Numbered from the stretch's first letter, positions 11,754 to 23,639 are shown. The stretch is DNA of 40,919 nucleotides from Fragilaria crotonensis (GCA_022925895.1 JAKSYS010000578.1:1-40919); one strand, 5' to 3'. Notes: generated by a model from the sequence alone, not told the origin. Numbers and translations are program-made.

Positions 11754-12475
11754 ATGCTGGATGACATTGACATGATGCTGCTCTTCCTTCTCTACCGCAG
11801 AAAACCAAGAAGAATTCATTTCAAGTCCATTCAAGGTATCGGAAGAAGTTCCTAAAGAATCTCAGGTCACTGCAGCGCCGATTGCGCCAACGTCGTATTC
11901 CTCGTGTTTCGCTTCAAGACGCTTCTCAAAGTGCGTGGAAAACGCTGTTCAACTCAGGTAATGATCAGGCGTTAATTACCTTGACAGGCTTAACCTTTGA
12001 AGTATTCAATTGGTTGTTGCCTAAGTTGAGTGAGTTGTATGATACGCATTCACCTTTTGGTTCCGCTGATGGTTCAATCATTGCAATTCACAATGATCAG
12101 GTGATCAACCGAGGAGGACGACCAAGGATGATGAAAGCAACAGACTGCCTTGGTATGTCTTGCATGGACCAGGACAAGGGGCTCAAGTATGGTGCTGCAG
12201 ATTACTATCTTTGGGATGACTGCAACGTCCGTCAGCCTCTACCTTCAGTTCGGTCGACGAATTTTAGTTGAGGTTCTTAAAAATGAGCCACTTTCAGCCA
12301 TCGGGATTCCCAGCATTGAAAATATCAGAACTTATCAGGCAGTTATTAGGGGAGTCAACAGGATCCTGCTGCCAATAATGTTGCTGAGTTTGCCAGAGGT
12401 GTTAGAATGAACAGGGAAGCAACTGCTATGCGGCAATCTGCCGAGTGGGGGATGCGGGCCATTCAGTCAACAGTC
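11754..12475 (+). pseudogene. PIF/Harbinger-like transposase, internal deletion
   Basis: The ATG at 11754 starts MLDDIDMMLLFLLYRRK, typical of this family's N-terminus. A one-base loss near 11840 shifts into a second frame that carries RQRRIPRVSLQDASQSAW, FNSGNDQALITLTGLTFE and YDTHSPFG. A two-base loss near 12150 shifts into CLAWTRTRGSSMVLQ and YLQFGRRILVEVL. After about 12355 the middle third, with both catalytic Asp motifs, is gone. The sequence resumes as VRMNREATAMRQSAEWGMRA, the segment with the last catalytic acid. It then runs into the convergent DUF6818-like ORF. The protein cannot be active. I recognise the family from diatom Harbinger-like proteins. Confidence 0.75.
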
Positions 12476-12751
12476 TGTCTTGTTTTTAATCAATTCGTAG
12501 ATTCTCTTCGCTCTTCTCACATCTGGAGGACAGTTTGGGTCTCCAGTTGGAGTCTTCTCAAGATAAAGCTTTGCAAACTTTCGGCGCAAGGCATCTCGGC
12601 TCCTATCACGGTCAGGGTACATACTGTGATGCTGCCTTTCAACATCATCCCATTCTCCCATTCCAATGGGTAGAATCTCTTCAATGACATCAAGGAGGGA
12701 GTCCAGCTCCGTTTGGGAGAAGCCCGGGCCTCTCTTCTTCCTGGGAGGCAT
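12467..12751 (-). CDS. DUF6818-like SANT/Myb-type DNA-binding protein, C-terminally truncated
   Basis: The 94-residue ORF begins MPPRKKRGPGFSQTELDSLL and continues with EEILPIGMGEWDDVE, a YPDRDRSRDALRRKF helix and a PTGDPNCPP motif. This is the conserved core of DUF6818-like proteins, which I take as SANT/Myb-like DNA-binding modules of stramenopiles. Relatives are longer, so the TGA here, inside the Harbinger tail on the other strand, probably marks a deletion junction. Harbinger elements usually encode a Myb-like partner that binds the element ends and helps bring in the transposase, so this could be that partner. The basic PRKKR start may be a nuclear signal. Confidence 0.6.
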   Translation of the reverse strand: MPPRKKRGPGFSQTELDSLLDVIEEILPIGMGEWDDVERQHHSMYPDRDRSRDALRRKFAKLYLEKTPTGDPNCPPDVRRAKRIYELIKNKTDC

Positions 12752-12957
12752 GAGAGGATGCGATGAATTGCAGTGTGAAAAACTTCTGATTCTTGTGTTG
12801 AGAGCTCTGTGCGTTTCGAAAGAAGCTGGTATGTTTTTGTCCGTAGACTTGAACGTGAACGGAAATTTGAGGTTCTGGGTATCATGACCAAATTCTGGTC
12901 AACCTCAATTTGAGTTTGACAAGAATTTGTGTTTTTGGGGATTTGACTGTCGCCCAT

Positions 12958-12997
12958 TTCTGGCGCGAAGAATTGAAAAAAATCGCATCCCGCCAAA
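12958..12997 (-). promoter_or_regulatory. Two E2F-like sites upstream of the DUF6818-like ORF
   Basis: On the minus strand TTTGGCGGGA (12988-12997) matches the E2F consensus, and CTTCGCGCCAG (about 12960-12970) is a near match. They lie about 210-245 bp upstream of the ATG at 12751. Function is inferred from the motif only. Confidence 0.3.
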
Positions 12998-13440
12998 AAA
13001 AAAGATGATTTGGGTATTTGGTACCTGAAAATTATAGGTGTTTGAGGTTTTGGGATCGTTCCAGTATCTTCGTATCTCTTCTACTGGTCGGAGTTCTTTA
13101 CTGGAGTATTGTACATACTCTACTAGCTAGCTACGTGGTAGTACTCTGCATACCGGTTGTTGTTTCCAAGTGTTTCATCAAGGCGCCATCGACTCAAAAC
13201 TCAAACACACCTGCTCCAACGGCCACCTTCCGACTTCGACTCTCTGTCGCTTTCATGTACTAGGAGTACTCCGTATAGTAGTACAACACGGTGTCGAGTT
13301 GAGAGTCATTCTCAGATGCTGCTGCTCATCTGCTATCATCAATAATGATTGCTCCTATTCTCCAATACTCCAACCATCGCAGCATGCCACGATTCCTGTT
13401 TGCATTGCATTGCAAAGCAGTCGACAACATCAAAAAAAGG
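12998..13440. other. Spacer without a recognisable gene
   Basis: No protein homology is visible. The stretch is rich in gtac/tagta words (for example 13135-13145 and 13257-13285), a feature of several spacers in this window. Confidence 0.4.
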
Positions 13441-14170
13441 ACATTCATTACCGGCAAGTGCCATTAGTCATGAACCATGAACTTTGTCATTATTCTTTGC
13501 TGAAAGGCCCACCAGGCACACTCGACATCCATCAGCGGCGGGTATCCCTGGCTCCTGGGTTCTGTCGCCATCGTTGCCCTCGCACATACAATTCAGATAC
13601 TCCATGACAGGAACGCCCTGCTTTGGAAATTGTTCTGCTACGACTCCATGAGTCGCGTCCAACAAGATTCAGCATGCACCAGATGCTGTTGCATACTAGC
13701 TTGCTTCGAGTTTGGCTACTTCACTTGACCATCCAATGAAAAAACAAAAAGTGTGCCACAAACGCACACCACCGTGCCCATGTTTCAAGTGCAAGGATCG
13801 CTCTGTTGCATTTGCAGATCATTCAATCTGGTTTGCGTTGGGCATGTCTCTGTCGATATTCTGTTGCAAGCCCAAGGACAGCGCAGGAGAAACTGCGCCT
13901 TGAATCTTTCGCAGCGGCATGGATCGGTGTCATTGTCGATGAGTGGCTGGAGCGGATGACACTCGACACTAGCCTTGTCAGACTGTGCGTGTATATTGTT
14001 TAGCGGAAGTGACGCCCGTCGACATTGTAAGGACCAAAGGATCCCCACCACAGCATTCGTTTCTTCTTTCAGATCTTTGATGTACCGAGGCCACGTGAAA
14101 GCTGCTGCAACGAACTATACTCGTCACGATCCGTCAAATACAGCGCGTGCACCCCTCATAAGTGAACTAT
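13441..14170. repeat. Repeat X2: diverged copy of the gene A/gene D 3' flank
   Basis: It shares with X1 and X3 the blocks ggaaattgttctgctacgac (13626-13645), cagcggcatggatcggtgtc (13912-13931), tgcgtgtatattgtttagcg and ctcgtcacgatccgtcaaat (14119-14138). It carries extra sequence of about 150 bp between the first two. It lies left of the kinase and ankyrin remnants at 14979-17110, matching the position of X1 and X3 relative to genes A and D. Confidence 0.6.
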
Positions 14171-14870
14171 GTGTCGCCGCCGAGTTCGTGAAAGGCAGTG
14201 CTTCTCTTTTTCAAGTATTGGAGACAACATTTGCTTGTTGCAAAGAGCACTTCCACTGCGTCATTTGCGGTCGAAAGTTCTGTGCGATTGCGACTTGCAC
14301 AGTGGCGACTCCTCCTTCTGTTTATGTCTCTGTCAACATGGACGTTGCTGTTGGTGCAGTCATATGATTGCGAACACAACGAGCCACATGAACGATGATT
14401 CTCAATACGCAATTGCGATCATCCACAACTTTATGAACGTGACTTGCGAGCGCCACCTCGAAAACGATTCCAAGTCGTGCCTTCACAACCGGCAACATCA
14501 ACACTTAACTTCCCTTGACATTTACTCGCGCAATGTAAACCCAACATTTGCAGATTTCCCATGTCCGCCTCATCCACGATGAAGCGACGAGGTCCGTTTG
14601 TTATAGTCCCACATGAGCCATCCCCGACGTTCCAACAGCCGAGAATCTGTTGTCGTCGTTGGTCTTCGAATCCCACGACCATGAGCCTTTCCTGCAGTGT
14701 CGTCACTCCGGTGCGGTACATTTCAGATATGTGATGGAGTGAGTGCATTGGTGTCCTGTGTGATTTGTAGGACAATGGAGAGATTGTCATTTCGTCAATG
14801 GTGATTTGCGATTTGATTGTGTGTTCGGTGCGCGATTCTTATCTAATCCCTGATAGGGCCTATATAACTT
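14171..14870. other. Spacer; open frames on both strands but nothing recognisable
   Basis: A 119-codon frame (14790-14431 minus) and a 137-codon frame (14169-14582 plus) overlap antisense. Neither shows a known motif, and I cannot choose between them. No gene is supported. Confidence 0.3.
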
Positions 14871-14978
14871 TTTAAAGCATCTTATAGTCGCAAGCTATAC
14901 ATGCAGAATATAAAAAATATGTAAAAATGCATATCGAAAGGGTTCCAGGCTCACATTTCATAGTTCACACGTGACCTT

Positions 14979-16158
14979 TCACCATACTGGCTGCGATTCC
15001 GCCGAACGACGCTTCTGTTGTTCAACCTCTCGAAACCTCTGTACTTCCACCACAAGACGTCTCGGCTCGTCTTCCTCGAGACGGTTCTCGTGTTCCGTGT
15101 GTTCCTCCGAGTGACGTGCAACGTCTTAATTCTCCCGGCGGCATGCCACATCCTAGAGGATATCAGATTAGGTATTCATGCATCTGGCATTCACATCCAC
15201 CTTATCGTTTTGGTGCAACAAACGGACAACTTCCACATGGCCATTTTCACTCGCAATAATAAGAGCTGTTTTGCCATCGGTGCATCGGAGATCCACCTCA
15301 ACATCGTCGTCGCCGTCTTGGAGCAACTCGCGAACAACGTCTGCATGGCCATTTTCACTCGCAATGTAAAGAGCTGTTTTACCATCGGCGGTGCATTGGG
15401 CATTCACCTCCACGTCGACGCATTCGAGTAACTTCCGAGCAACTTTCTCATGGCCATTTTCACTCGCAACGTATAGGGGTGTTTTATCATCAGTGCATCG
15501 GGCATTCACATCTACCTCATCATTTTCGAGTAATTCCTGAACGACTTCCACATGGCCCTTTTCACACGCAATGAAGAGTGCTGTTTTACCATTAGTACAT
15601 TCGAGATTAACAACCACATTGATGTGGTGTTGTTGCAATTCGTCGAGGACTTCCGCACTGGAATCGTCACATGAAGGGCTCTTCTCGTTTCAACGAGCAG
15701 GGGTTCTGCGTGGCACTCGATGCTCAGCTCCGCTTCCTGCAGGCTTTCTATTAAACAACTCTTGTCGACGTTCAGCATCTTCATATCTTCGTTGTTGTTC
15801 CTCCTCAGGACGTCTCTTCTCTTCTTCCTCGCGATTATTCTGGTCCGTGGAATAGCCCTGTATCCTTGCTCGTTTTCTTGGTGAATTTGCGGACTGCGAA
15901 TCGGTTTCGATCCAATGTACTTTCTGTGCCTCCACGCGACGCCTCCGTAGGTTCGTCTTCTCCTCCAAGAGGCGCGCAATATCATCATTACCATGGTTGC
16001 GAGCGTATTCCCATGGCCCACATGGCTTGCACAGATGAGAGCTATATTACCGTATTCATCCATCGCATTCAAGTAAGAGCCCAAGAACCTCGACGAGATT
16101 GAGAACATTTCTGGCGTTCTCAATCCATTGCGAATCATGAGGAAGCGTTTGACTCATA
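14979..16158 (-). pseudogene. Ankyrin-coiled coil pseudogene (no kinase)
   Basis: The ATG at 16158 begins MSQTLPHDSQWIENARN, matching the first ankyrin unit of genes A and E. The frame then breaks several times: LNAMDEYGNIALICAS in a second frame, then a DDIARLL unit and a coiled-coil stretch with RRQELFNRKPAG (15968-15690) in a third. A five-unit ankyrin array with repeats ending DVNA or NAR follows (15638-15168). The last unit reads DVACRREN, a TAA, then DVARHSEEHTEHENRLEEDE, the same order as DVARKENKGDVARLLQEH in gene A. The coil ends at TGA 14979-14981. Two ankyrin blocks separated by a coil echo gene A. No kinase follows, so this was either an ankyrin-only member or a truncated copy. 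Confidence 0.75.
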
Positions 16159-16784
16159 ATGCGCAGACTTCTCTGAAATGGAACAACACGAACTGTCAAT
16201 TGAAATCAAAATGTTGGCAGAGACGTGACTGACGGATGGCTCGTGGCTAGTGGCTCACGGGTGATCTGTCACGCCAATGCAAGATCTGTTGTCCACTTGT
16301 GCCCCACAATTATGCATAGAGTAGATGTGATGAAGTTTCATGCTGTCTTTGGTATGGGTATCTTTTCTCGGAACAATCACAACATTCGCAACAGATTTTG
16401 TCCTCCCACACGATGCATGCGATGCATTTACTGCAGGAGGCTGTTCCGAGTTCCGATGCACCGGGTGAAGGAAGGTCCGCGCCAGATTATTTCGATTTTC
16501 GCCACCGTAGCTTCTGGTACTGTAGTTGTAGCACTTTGAATCTTTGTATAATATACATACATGCAAACTGCATATACTCGTAGTACATGTCACTCACTCG
16601 TACTAGTACACCAATAATATGACAAAATTCAAAACTCAGAACGAAAACGCTCCCATCACAAGTCACAATGCCGTTCGCAACTGGAATTGCTATTAATTGA
16701 CCGTATTGTTGATTTCATCATTACGAATTGTTTGTTCCAGAAATGATTGATTTGGCTTTGGAAAAAGAAAGGAAGAAAAGGCAT

Positions 16785-17110
16785 TCAGAGGCGGCTATTT
16801 GGTTCGATTACCTCAAGATACAATGTCATCCAAGGTCGTGCAGTCGTCGCAATCCATCCTTTTGGATCGTCGGATCCATACGATTCGTTGATGCACTTGT
16901 TGTTCGTGGGAGTGTGCACTTTTGAAGACGACGCTGAAATGTTTCCTTCGCTACTATTTGTGTGATGCATTTCTTGGGATTTCTCAAATCGTTCTTGAAC
17001 TACGGCATCATTCCTCATGGGAGTAGTCAACCAGAAGAGATGTGTCGGGCACCTCTTGAACTGAATCGTGGACAGTTGCGCCGATGCTACGTACCACGAC
17101 CGGTCAACAG
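16785..17110 (-). pseudogene. Diverged fragment of the kinase-gene C-terminal domain
   Basis: One minus-strand frame (17110 to the TGA at 16785) aligns with the C-terminal domain of genes A, C, D and E. It has DRS, then QLSTIQFKRCP (compare LSADQFKECP), a TTP motif and later DPKGWIATTARPWMTLYLEV (compare PREWIVKIAPWLKLCLKV). It stops early, at EPNSRL. Upstream, 17110-17440 keeps faint matches to the RING-like region (CTNCDIQF near 17420) with stops between. The DNA around 16800-16830 also resembles the gene A exon near 1300. It lies between an ankyrin pseudogene and repeat Y2, as gene D lies next to Y3. Confidence 0.6.
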
Positions 17111-17744
17111 TTTAACGATTGCCAACACTGTCCGCTGTCCGAGTATTGAAGCGTAGGTGATTGATGTCGCACTACCAGTACTTCTGTGCTGCACCCTGCA
17201 CCGTGACGGAACGCTGCATTGAGCAGAATTGCAACTTTAGATGTACTGCAGAGACGATGAGGTTAATGCGCCAAATAAGTCAACAAGTCAGCTTGGCAAG
17301 ACCCTCTCTTTCCGACTTTTACTGGATTGCTCGCTTGAATAGTCTGCTGGTTTCACAGGACTTGTCCTCTCAACGAGTTTGCCTTTTTGTGAGTGACAAA
17401 TTGAATGTCACAGTTCGTGCACTGCACTCGTCGTTCCAGGGGTTGGTACCCAAAGAGAAAAGCGCGTGAAAGGCTCGGTAGAAAATGCATGTTGTACCTC
17501 ATGGCAAACCGCCATTGCGATCTCGTCGTCGTCGAGACCAACTAGCCGTCAAGTCCAATGATACTGCTGCTGCGATTTTTACTAGTACTGCCATGCCAAG
17601 CATCGAGAGCGGCGCAGGAAGAAACCGCCTGCATCGCAAGAGGGATCCACAGGAAATACCACAAGAACAAGAACAACCACTACTACCATCACTACCAGAT
17701 CTTTCGAGCCAGCTTCTTGTCGGACTACGAATGGTGGTTACGTA

Positions 17745-18480
17745 CCATCACATGGGTTGCATTGGTCGCAAGATTGGAGTGCCATAGTGCTTACATTTCG
17801 ATTTGCTTGCTAGGAATGCAGTCCCAAAGGCTGTTTCGGAACAATGGAAAGGAAAGATGTACAGCTATAAGGTGCGGCATTCAGCTGTAGGCTCCAACAA
17901 TACGGCTTCGTTGTTGCTTACAATGGAACAATGTTGAAAACAAATAAACTGGAGGTTCTCGTTCATGGCGACTTGCCGCATGCATCCGATGCACGAGCGT
18001 GACGACAATCACGATGCCGTCCACAATATTGAATTGTATTGGGAGATTGGTAAGGATGACGAGGGACACAAATACGTTCTGTTGACACCGCCAAAGCCAA
18101 TTCCAATAGATTTGTGACAGCTCGATGGAGTAGACCTATACAGCAGCAAGTCTCTGTTGGTGTAGACGATCGTAGTCTTAAAAGCACTCGGAAAGGCATT
18201 GCGTTTCCAAGGGTTTGGGATTGATCTTGCTAGATTTGCTGTTGTTCCCGATGTAGAATGAAGATAAAACAATATTCCCACTACCTTGAGGTCGCAATAC
18301 TCAAGTACATGGCCATAACTGATGCATTCTATTCAACCAAATGGATTTGCTTTTGCATTTTCAATACTGGTATTACGTTATTCATTGAAAGTTTGCATTC
18401 TTCCGTTGGCATCAATTCAGGGCATGACATTTGTCATCGGGAGCACGTTGGATTCGACCACCGCGCCGCTGGTACTCCAT
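17745..18480. repeat. Dispersed repeat Y, copy 2
   Basis: It matches Y1 from about 6345 to 7110 and Y3 from 33053 to 33520. Shared blocks are ttcagctgtaggctccaaca-like (17880), ggttctcgttcatggcgact (17953) and gttggtgtagacgatcgtag (18157). The right end shares the cattcttccgttggcatcaa block (18397-18416) with Y1. It sits just downstream of gene C as Y3 sits just downstream of gene E. Confidence 0.6.
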
Positions 18481-18700
18481 TGCGATTCATTATAGAGTAA
18501 GAGTACTCGAGCATTCGTTTCCAACAAAGGCTGTCCTTGTCGAGGATGACATCAATGTAAGGCGGACGAGGAGCTTGGTGATCAGAAGTCAGAAGACGAA
18601 GTGACAGTGTTTCACCTTCGATTGTCAACTGGGAAACTTGAAAACATCATGATTACATAATTACACCACAACTACTACTATATATTGAACACAAAAAATC

Positions 18701-21700
18701 CTAAACTCGATAGTGATCCTGAAATTCACCCTTCACCCACATTATCGTCCCGTTCCGATCACAGACAGGAACCATCTGAGGTGGCTTCCACTGCGATCGC
18801 TTCTCTTTCTGTGCCTTCTCTGCAATAAGCTGGAACGAATCTCCCGCTAGTGTCTGCATCTGACCATATGAATCAATCGTCATAGTGCCACTCTCAAGGA
18901 GAGTCTCACAACGAGACAAGACAGCGTTCGCACCTTCTTCAATCACAGACTCGAGCAACGTCTTCATTTTTCCGCATTGGTCAAGAAATGAGAGATCAGG
19001 GATGGGAAAGGGAAGTCCCTGCGAACCGGCAGCCCCTTTCAGTGCCAAAAGGCACAATTTCAGCCAAGGTGCAATCTTTGTAATCCAACCTTTTGGCACC
19101 TCGATCTCAAAGGGTTCGTGACCTGGTTGACCTGAGTGTGCGCAAATGAAGACAACCTTGTATTTTTGCTTCAATGCGCTCCTGATCCAATTCTTGGGAT
19201 TTCCCAGGTCTTGCTTCTCAACCGAGATGGGTGCCACCCAAACGAGATTTGGGCACTCCTTGAACTGATTCGCAGCGAGCAACGACAATGCCGCCAATGA
19301 CCGTTCTAATCCGCTTGCCAACCTCTGAAGCATATCCTGCTGCTCCTGCAGCAATTGGTTATTGCGTTCAACGCCAACTCGGACCGCCCTCATCCCGTGG
19401 AGAATTTCGTCCAACTTGGCATGCTCGACTTTCTTCTCAATGTACCGATTGTACGTCTCAACAGATACGCGTCCAAAAAGATCTTCGTCTCGAAAAGGTT
19501 GACTCGAGCACCGGTCGATCAGGCACGATACGTGGTATCCGTTGCTATGCCCGAGCGCGTTCCCGATGCAACCTGAGCACAAAGGATGCCCTTCGCTACA
19601 AGCCATATCCGTACGGCATTGGTTGCAAATAATACAGAATGGGCGGTTGTCTCCTGCGCTGTTAGTCTCGGGGCTTGGTGTTTCTGTGATGGCCGTGCGA
19701 AGCTCTTCAAGGAGCTCGCTGGTGCTCAACCTTGTTTTAGAGGTAGGGGTTATGCACCGAATTGCAGCTTTGCAAACTAATCGAAAAGACCTTGGATCCC
19801 AGATGATGGAGGGGTCTGCATCTTGTTCAAGTATCTTCCACCCATCGCCAATGAGCTCACCATCCTCATCCTTAACATACTTCTCAAACACATCGGTGAA
19901 TTGCGTTCCATTCCTTGTCGACTGCCCATTAATCAAGCACCTAAAATTAATTCAACCATGACAATGCCAATAGAATACACATCAAAGGCGGCAATATAGG
20001 GACAGGACTTCCCCATACCCTTCTTCAAGACATACTCCGGGCACATATACCCACGGGTTCCAAATGCGTGGCCGCCAGTTGTACTCCTTACTGATGGTAT
20101 GACAGAGCCTGGAACAATGTTGAGGTTCTCGTCAGGAACAAACTTGGCAAGCCCACAATCAATGAGCCGGGCTGTGAAATCTTCCGCCAGACAAATGTTC
20201 GCACTCTTGATATCGCGATGAAAGACTTTCCAACCCTCGCAACCACCAGAGTGCAAGAAGTTGACTGCTCTCGCCACTTCGAACATGATTGACAGCCGAA
20301 TATCTGTCGTGAGGCGAGCTCGATTGCCGTCATCTCTCAAGAAACCATCAAGGGAACCGTTGGCTGCATACTCATACACCAAACACTGATCATTAAGACT
20401 GGCATTTAAATTGTAGCCGTACAAGACAATGATGTTGGGATGATGAAATCTCTTGAGTGTCTGCGGAAGATTTGTACACATGCTCTTATGTAAGAAATCC
20501 AGAATATAGGGAGGGTCGTTCTACCATACGCCAATGTTTTGAGAGCACATTTCAGAACTTACCGACAGTTCCCGCTGGAAGCTTTTCCGAATTTCGTTAA
20601 TTGTATCTTGATCACATTGAGCAAGTTTGACCTTTTTGACTGCAAACTTTTTGGGGAGGTGACTATCCTCGGCCAAAAAAGCATCGCCAAAGGCACCTGA
20701 TCCAAGTGTGCGTTTGGTGATGCAATGTTCAATGTACTGATGAGAGAGTTCAACAGGATCATGATCCTTGGAGGTGCTACTCATCACATTGAACAGCTTG
20801 CTTCGGTCCTTTTCAATCGCAGCGTCATCGCTGGGAGGGCTGTTCTCGTTTCGACGAGGGGGGTTGCCTGTCACTCGCTGCCCCGCTACACTTGCTGCTG
20901 CAGGCCTCCTTCTGTTCAACAACTCTTGTCGACGGCGCTTCTCTTCCATGGCCTGCTTCCGTTCATCATCCATGCGACGCCTCCGCTCTTCCTCCTCACG
21001 TCGCTTCTGTTCTTCTTCCTCAAGACGATTCCTCTCGTCCTCCATGTGTTTTTTCAAGAGACGTACGATATCATCGTGCTTTTGTTGGAGCGCTCTATCC
21101 AGAGGTGTTAACCCACCATCACCAGTACATTGGAGGTTTAAATCCACCTTGTTGTTTTGGAGCAACGCCCGGACGACTTCCACATGGCCATTTTGACTCG
21201 CAACGTACAGGGCTGTTGCACCATCATCAGTACGTTGGAGATTCACATTCACCTTGTTGTTTTGGAGCAACTCGCGGACGACTTCCAAATCGCCATTTTG
21301 ACTCGCAACGTACAGGGCTGTTGCACCATCATCAGTACGTTGGAGATTCACATTCACCTTGTTGTTTTGGAGCAACTCGCGGACGACTTCCACATGGCCA
21401 TTATGACTCGCAATCATAAGGGGTGTTGCACCATCAGTCATTCGTAGATTCACATCCGTCTTGTTGTTTTGGAGCAACAAGCGGACGACTTCCACATGGC
21501 CATTACAACTCGCAACGTAAAGGGGTGTAAAACCACCAGTCATTTGGAGATTCGCATCCACCTTTTTGTTTTGGAGCAACAAGCGGACGACTTCCAAATG
21601 GCCATTACGACTCGCGGCGTAAAGGGCTGTTTGACCATCAGTCATTTGGAGATTCACATCCGTCTTGTTGTTTTGGAGCAACAGGCGGACGACTTCCACA

Positions 21701-23437
21701 TGGCCATAACAACTCGCCATGAAAAGGGCAGTTACACCATCATCATCACGTTGACCATTCACATCCGTCTTGTTGTTTTGGAGCAACAAGCGGACGACTT
21801 CCACATGGCCATTACGACTCGCGGCGTAAAGGGCTGTTTGACCATCAGTCCTTTGGAGATTCACATCCAATTTGTTGTTTTGGAGCAACTCGCGGACGAC
21901 TTCCACATGCCCATTTTGACACGCTATATAAAGGGCTGTTGCACCATTAGTGTTAGGGAGATTCACATCCACCTTGTTGTTTCGGAGCAACTCGCGGACG
22001 ACTTCCAGTTGTCCATTTTGACTCGCAACGTAAAGGGCTGTTGTACCATCATCAGTGCGTCGGAGATTCACATCCACCTTGTTGTTTTGGAGCAACGCCC
22101 GGACGACTTCCACATGGCCAAATTCACTCGCAATGTAAAGGGCTGTATAACCACCAGTCATTTGGAGATTTACATCCACCTTGTTGTTTCGGAGCAACTC
22201 GCGAACGACTTCCACATGGCCCTCTTGACTCGCAATGTAAAGGGCTGTTGTACCATCATTTGTACGTTGGAGATTCACATCCACTTTGTTGTTTTGGAGC
22301 AACGCGCGGACGATTTCCACATGGCCCTTTTCTCGCAATGTAAGGGCTGTATAACCACCAGTCTTTTGAGATTCACATCCACCTTGTTGTTTTGGAGCAA
22401 CGCGCGGACAACTTCAAATGGCCAAATTCACTCGCAATGTAAAGCGCTGTTGTACCACCATCATCAGTACGTTGGAGATTCACATCCACCTTATTGTTTT
22501 GGAGCAACTCGCGGACGACTTCCAGTTGTCCATTTTGACTCGCAACGTATAGGGCTGTTGTACCATCATCAGTGCGTCGGAGATTCACATCCACCTTGTT
22601 GTTTTGGAGCAACGCCCGGACGACTTCCACATGGCCAAATTCACTCGCAATGTAAAGGGCTGTATAACCACCAGTCATTTGGAGATTTACATCCACCTTG
22701 TTGTTTCGGAGCAACTTGCGAACGACTTCCACATGGCCCTCTTGACTCGCAGTGTAAAGGGCTGTTGTACCATCATTTGTACGTTGGAGATTCACATCCA
22801 CCTTGTTGTTTTGGAGCAACGCGCGGACGATTTCCACATGGCCCTTTTCACTCGCAATGTAAAGGGCTGTATAACCACCAGTCTTTTGGAGATTCACATC
22901 CACCTTGTTGTTTTGGAGCAACGCGCGGACAACTTCCAAATGGCCAAATTCACTCGCAATGTAAAGCGCTGTTGTACCACCATCATCAGTACGTTGGAGA
23001 TTCACATCCACCTTATTGTTTTGGAGCAACTCGCGGACGACTTCCACATGGCCATTTTGACTCGCCATGTAAAGGGCTGTTGAACCACAAGTATGTTGGA
23101 GATTCACATCCACCTTGTTGTTTCGGAGCAACTCGCGGACGACTTCCAGTTGTCCATTTTGACTCGCAACGTAAAGGGCTGTTGTACCATCATCAGTGCG
23201 TCGGAGATTCACATCCACCTTGTTGTTTTGGAGCAACGCCCGGACGACTTCCACATGGCCAAATTCACTCGCAACGTAAAGGGCAGTTACACCAATATCA
23301 GTACGTTGAGCATTCACATTGGCTCCCGCTCGTAACAGGTCACGAACCTCTTGGAGATTACCATCAAAGGCACTGTTAATCAATTTCCGATCATTCGCAC
23401 TCGACGGCTCCTTCCTTTTCGAAAAGATAGATCGCAT
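18701..23437 (-). CDS. Gene C: kinase-RING-like protein with about 23 ankyrin repeats; frame broken by small deletions
   Basis: Exons are 23437-20563 and 20460-18701. About 23 ankyrin units end in DVNL-type turns. A Glu/Arg coil with RRQELLNRRRPAAA follows, then the kinase: GSGAFGDAF (Ala replaces the usual Val), AVKKVK, HRDIKSAN, DCG, GTRGYMCPEY. The RING-like motif (CIICNQCRTDMACSEGHPLC) and the shared C-terminal domain complete it. Exon 1 lacks five bases near 22333-22412 compared with the matching array at 22840-22945 (one CA, one A, one G, one C). With these counted, exon 1 is exactly 960 codons. Exon 2 lacks one base near 19940; with it, exon 2 is exactly 587 codons, the same as gene E. 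The losses are either recent mutations or assembly errors. Unlike gene A it shows no hydrophobic stretch before the kinase. Confidence 0.75.
20461..20562 (-). other. Phase-0 intron of gene C (102 bp)
   Basis: Donor GTAAGT after Glu-Leu-Ser codons and acceptor CGCAG before Thr-Leu-Lys codons. The position is identical to that of the gene A and gene E introns. The intron sequence itself is not conserved between genes. Confidence 0.85.
22041..23260. repeat. Higher-order repeat inside the gene C ankyrin array
   Basis: The word ttgtaccatcatcagtgcgt recurs at 22041, 22558 and 23182. Spacings are 517 bp (522 with the five lost bases, five ankyrin units) and 624 bp (six units). The segments are almost identical at DNA level, unlike the more diverged units at 20521-22000. 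The array therefore grew recently by duplicating blocks of 5-6 repeats. All spacings are multiples of three once the losses are counted. Confidence 0.75.
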
Positions 23438-23639
23438 GGCTTGAAGTTTAAAGACGCAAGGTCAAGGGATGCACAAAAACCATGAAGAATCAATGAGCGC
23501 CCTTTTTCGTGCGAATACATAACTGAGGATCGTACGCGCTTTCGTAGAGGGATTTACCCGAGAGGTATACACTTTCTGTATATCCTTAAAATCCATTTTG
23601 TGTAGAGTGTAGTATATATGGAAGGTACACGCTAGGCCT

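Noticed and set aside
12517-12996. 159-codon minus-strand frame
   Set aside because: It overlaps the DUF6818-like ORF in another frame; the latter has the recognisable motifs.
16790-16830. tRNA-like ggttcgatt box
   Set aside because: No acceptor stem, D-arm or anticodon arm can be drawn around it; no tRNA or rRNA gene was recognised in the window.
21100-23300. Regularly spaced repeats of about 102-105 bp suggesting a CRISPR-like or satellite array
   Set aside because: The period is one ankyrin unit of 34-35 codons in an open frame, units are diverged at codon level, and there are no constant repeats with unique spacers.
21469-23379. 636-codon open frame on the plus strand
   Set aside because: It is antisense to the gene C ankyrin array. 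The repeated codons of the array leave this frame stop-free, so it is a shadow. The same applies to 20768-21196, 21157-21447 and 22604-23083.
18701-23437. Bacterial origin of the ankyrin genes
   Set aside because: Short GT-AG introns at a conserved codon, long AT-rich spacers and eukaryotic kinase and transposon types argue for a eukaryotic nuclear genome.
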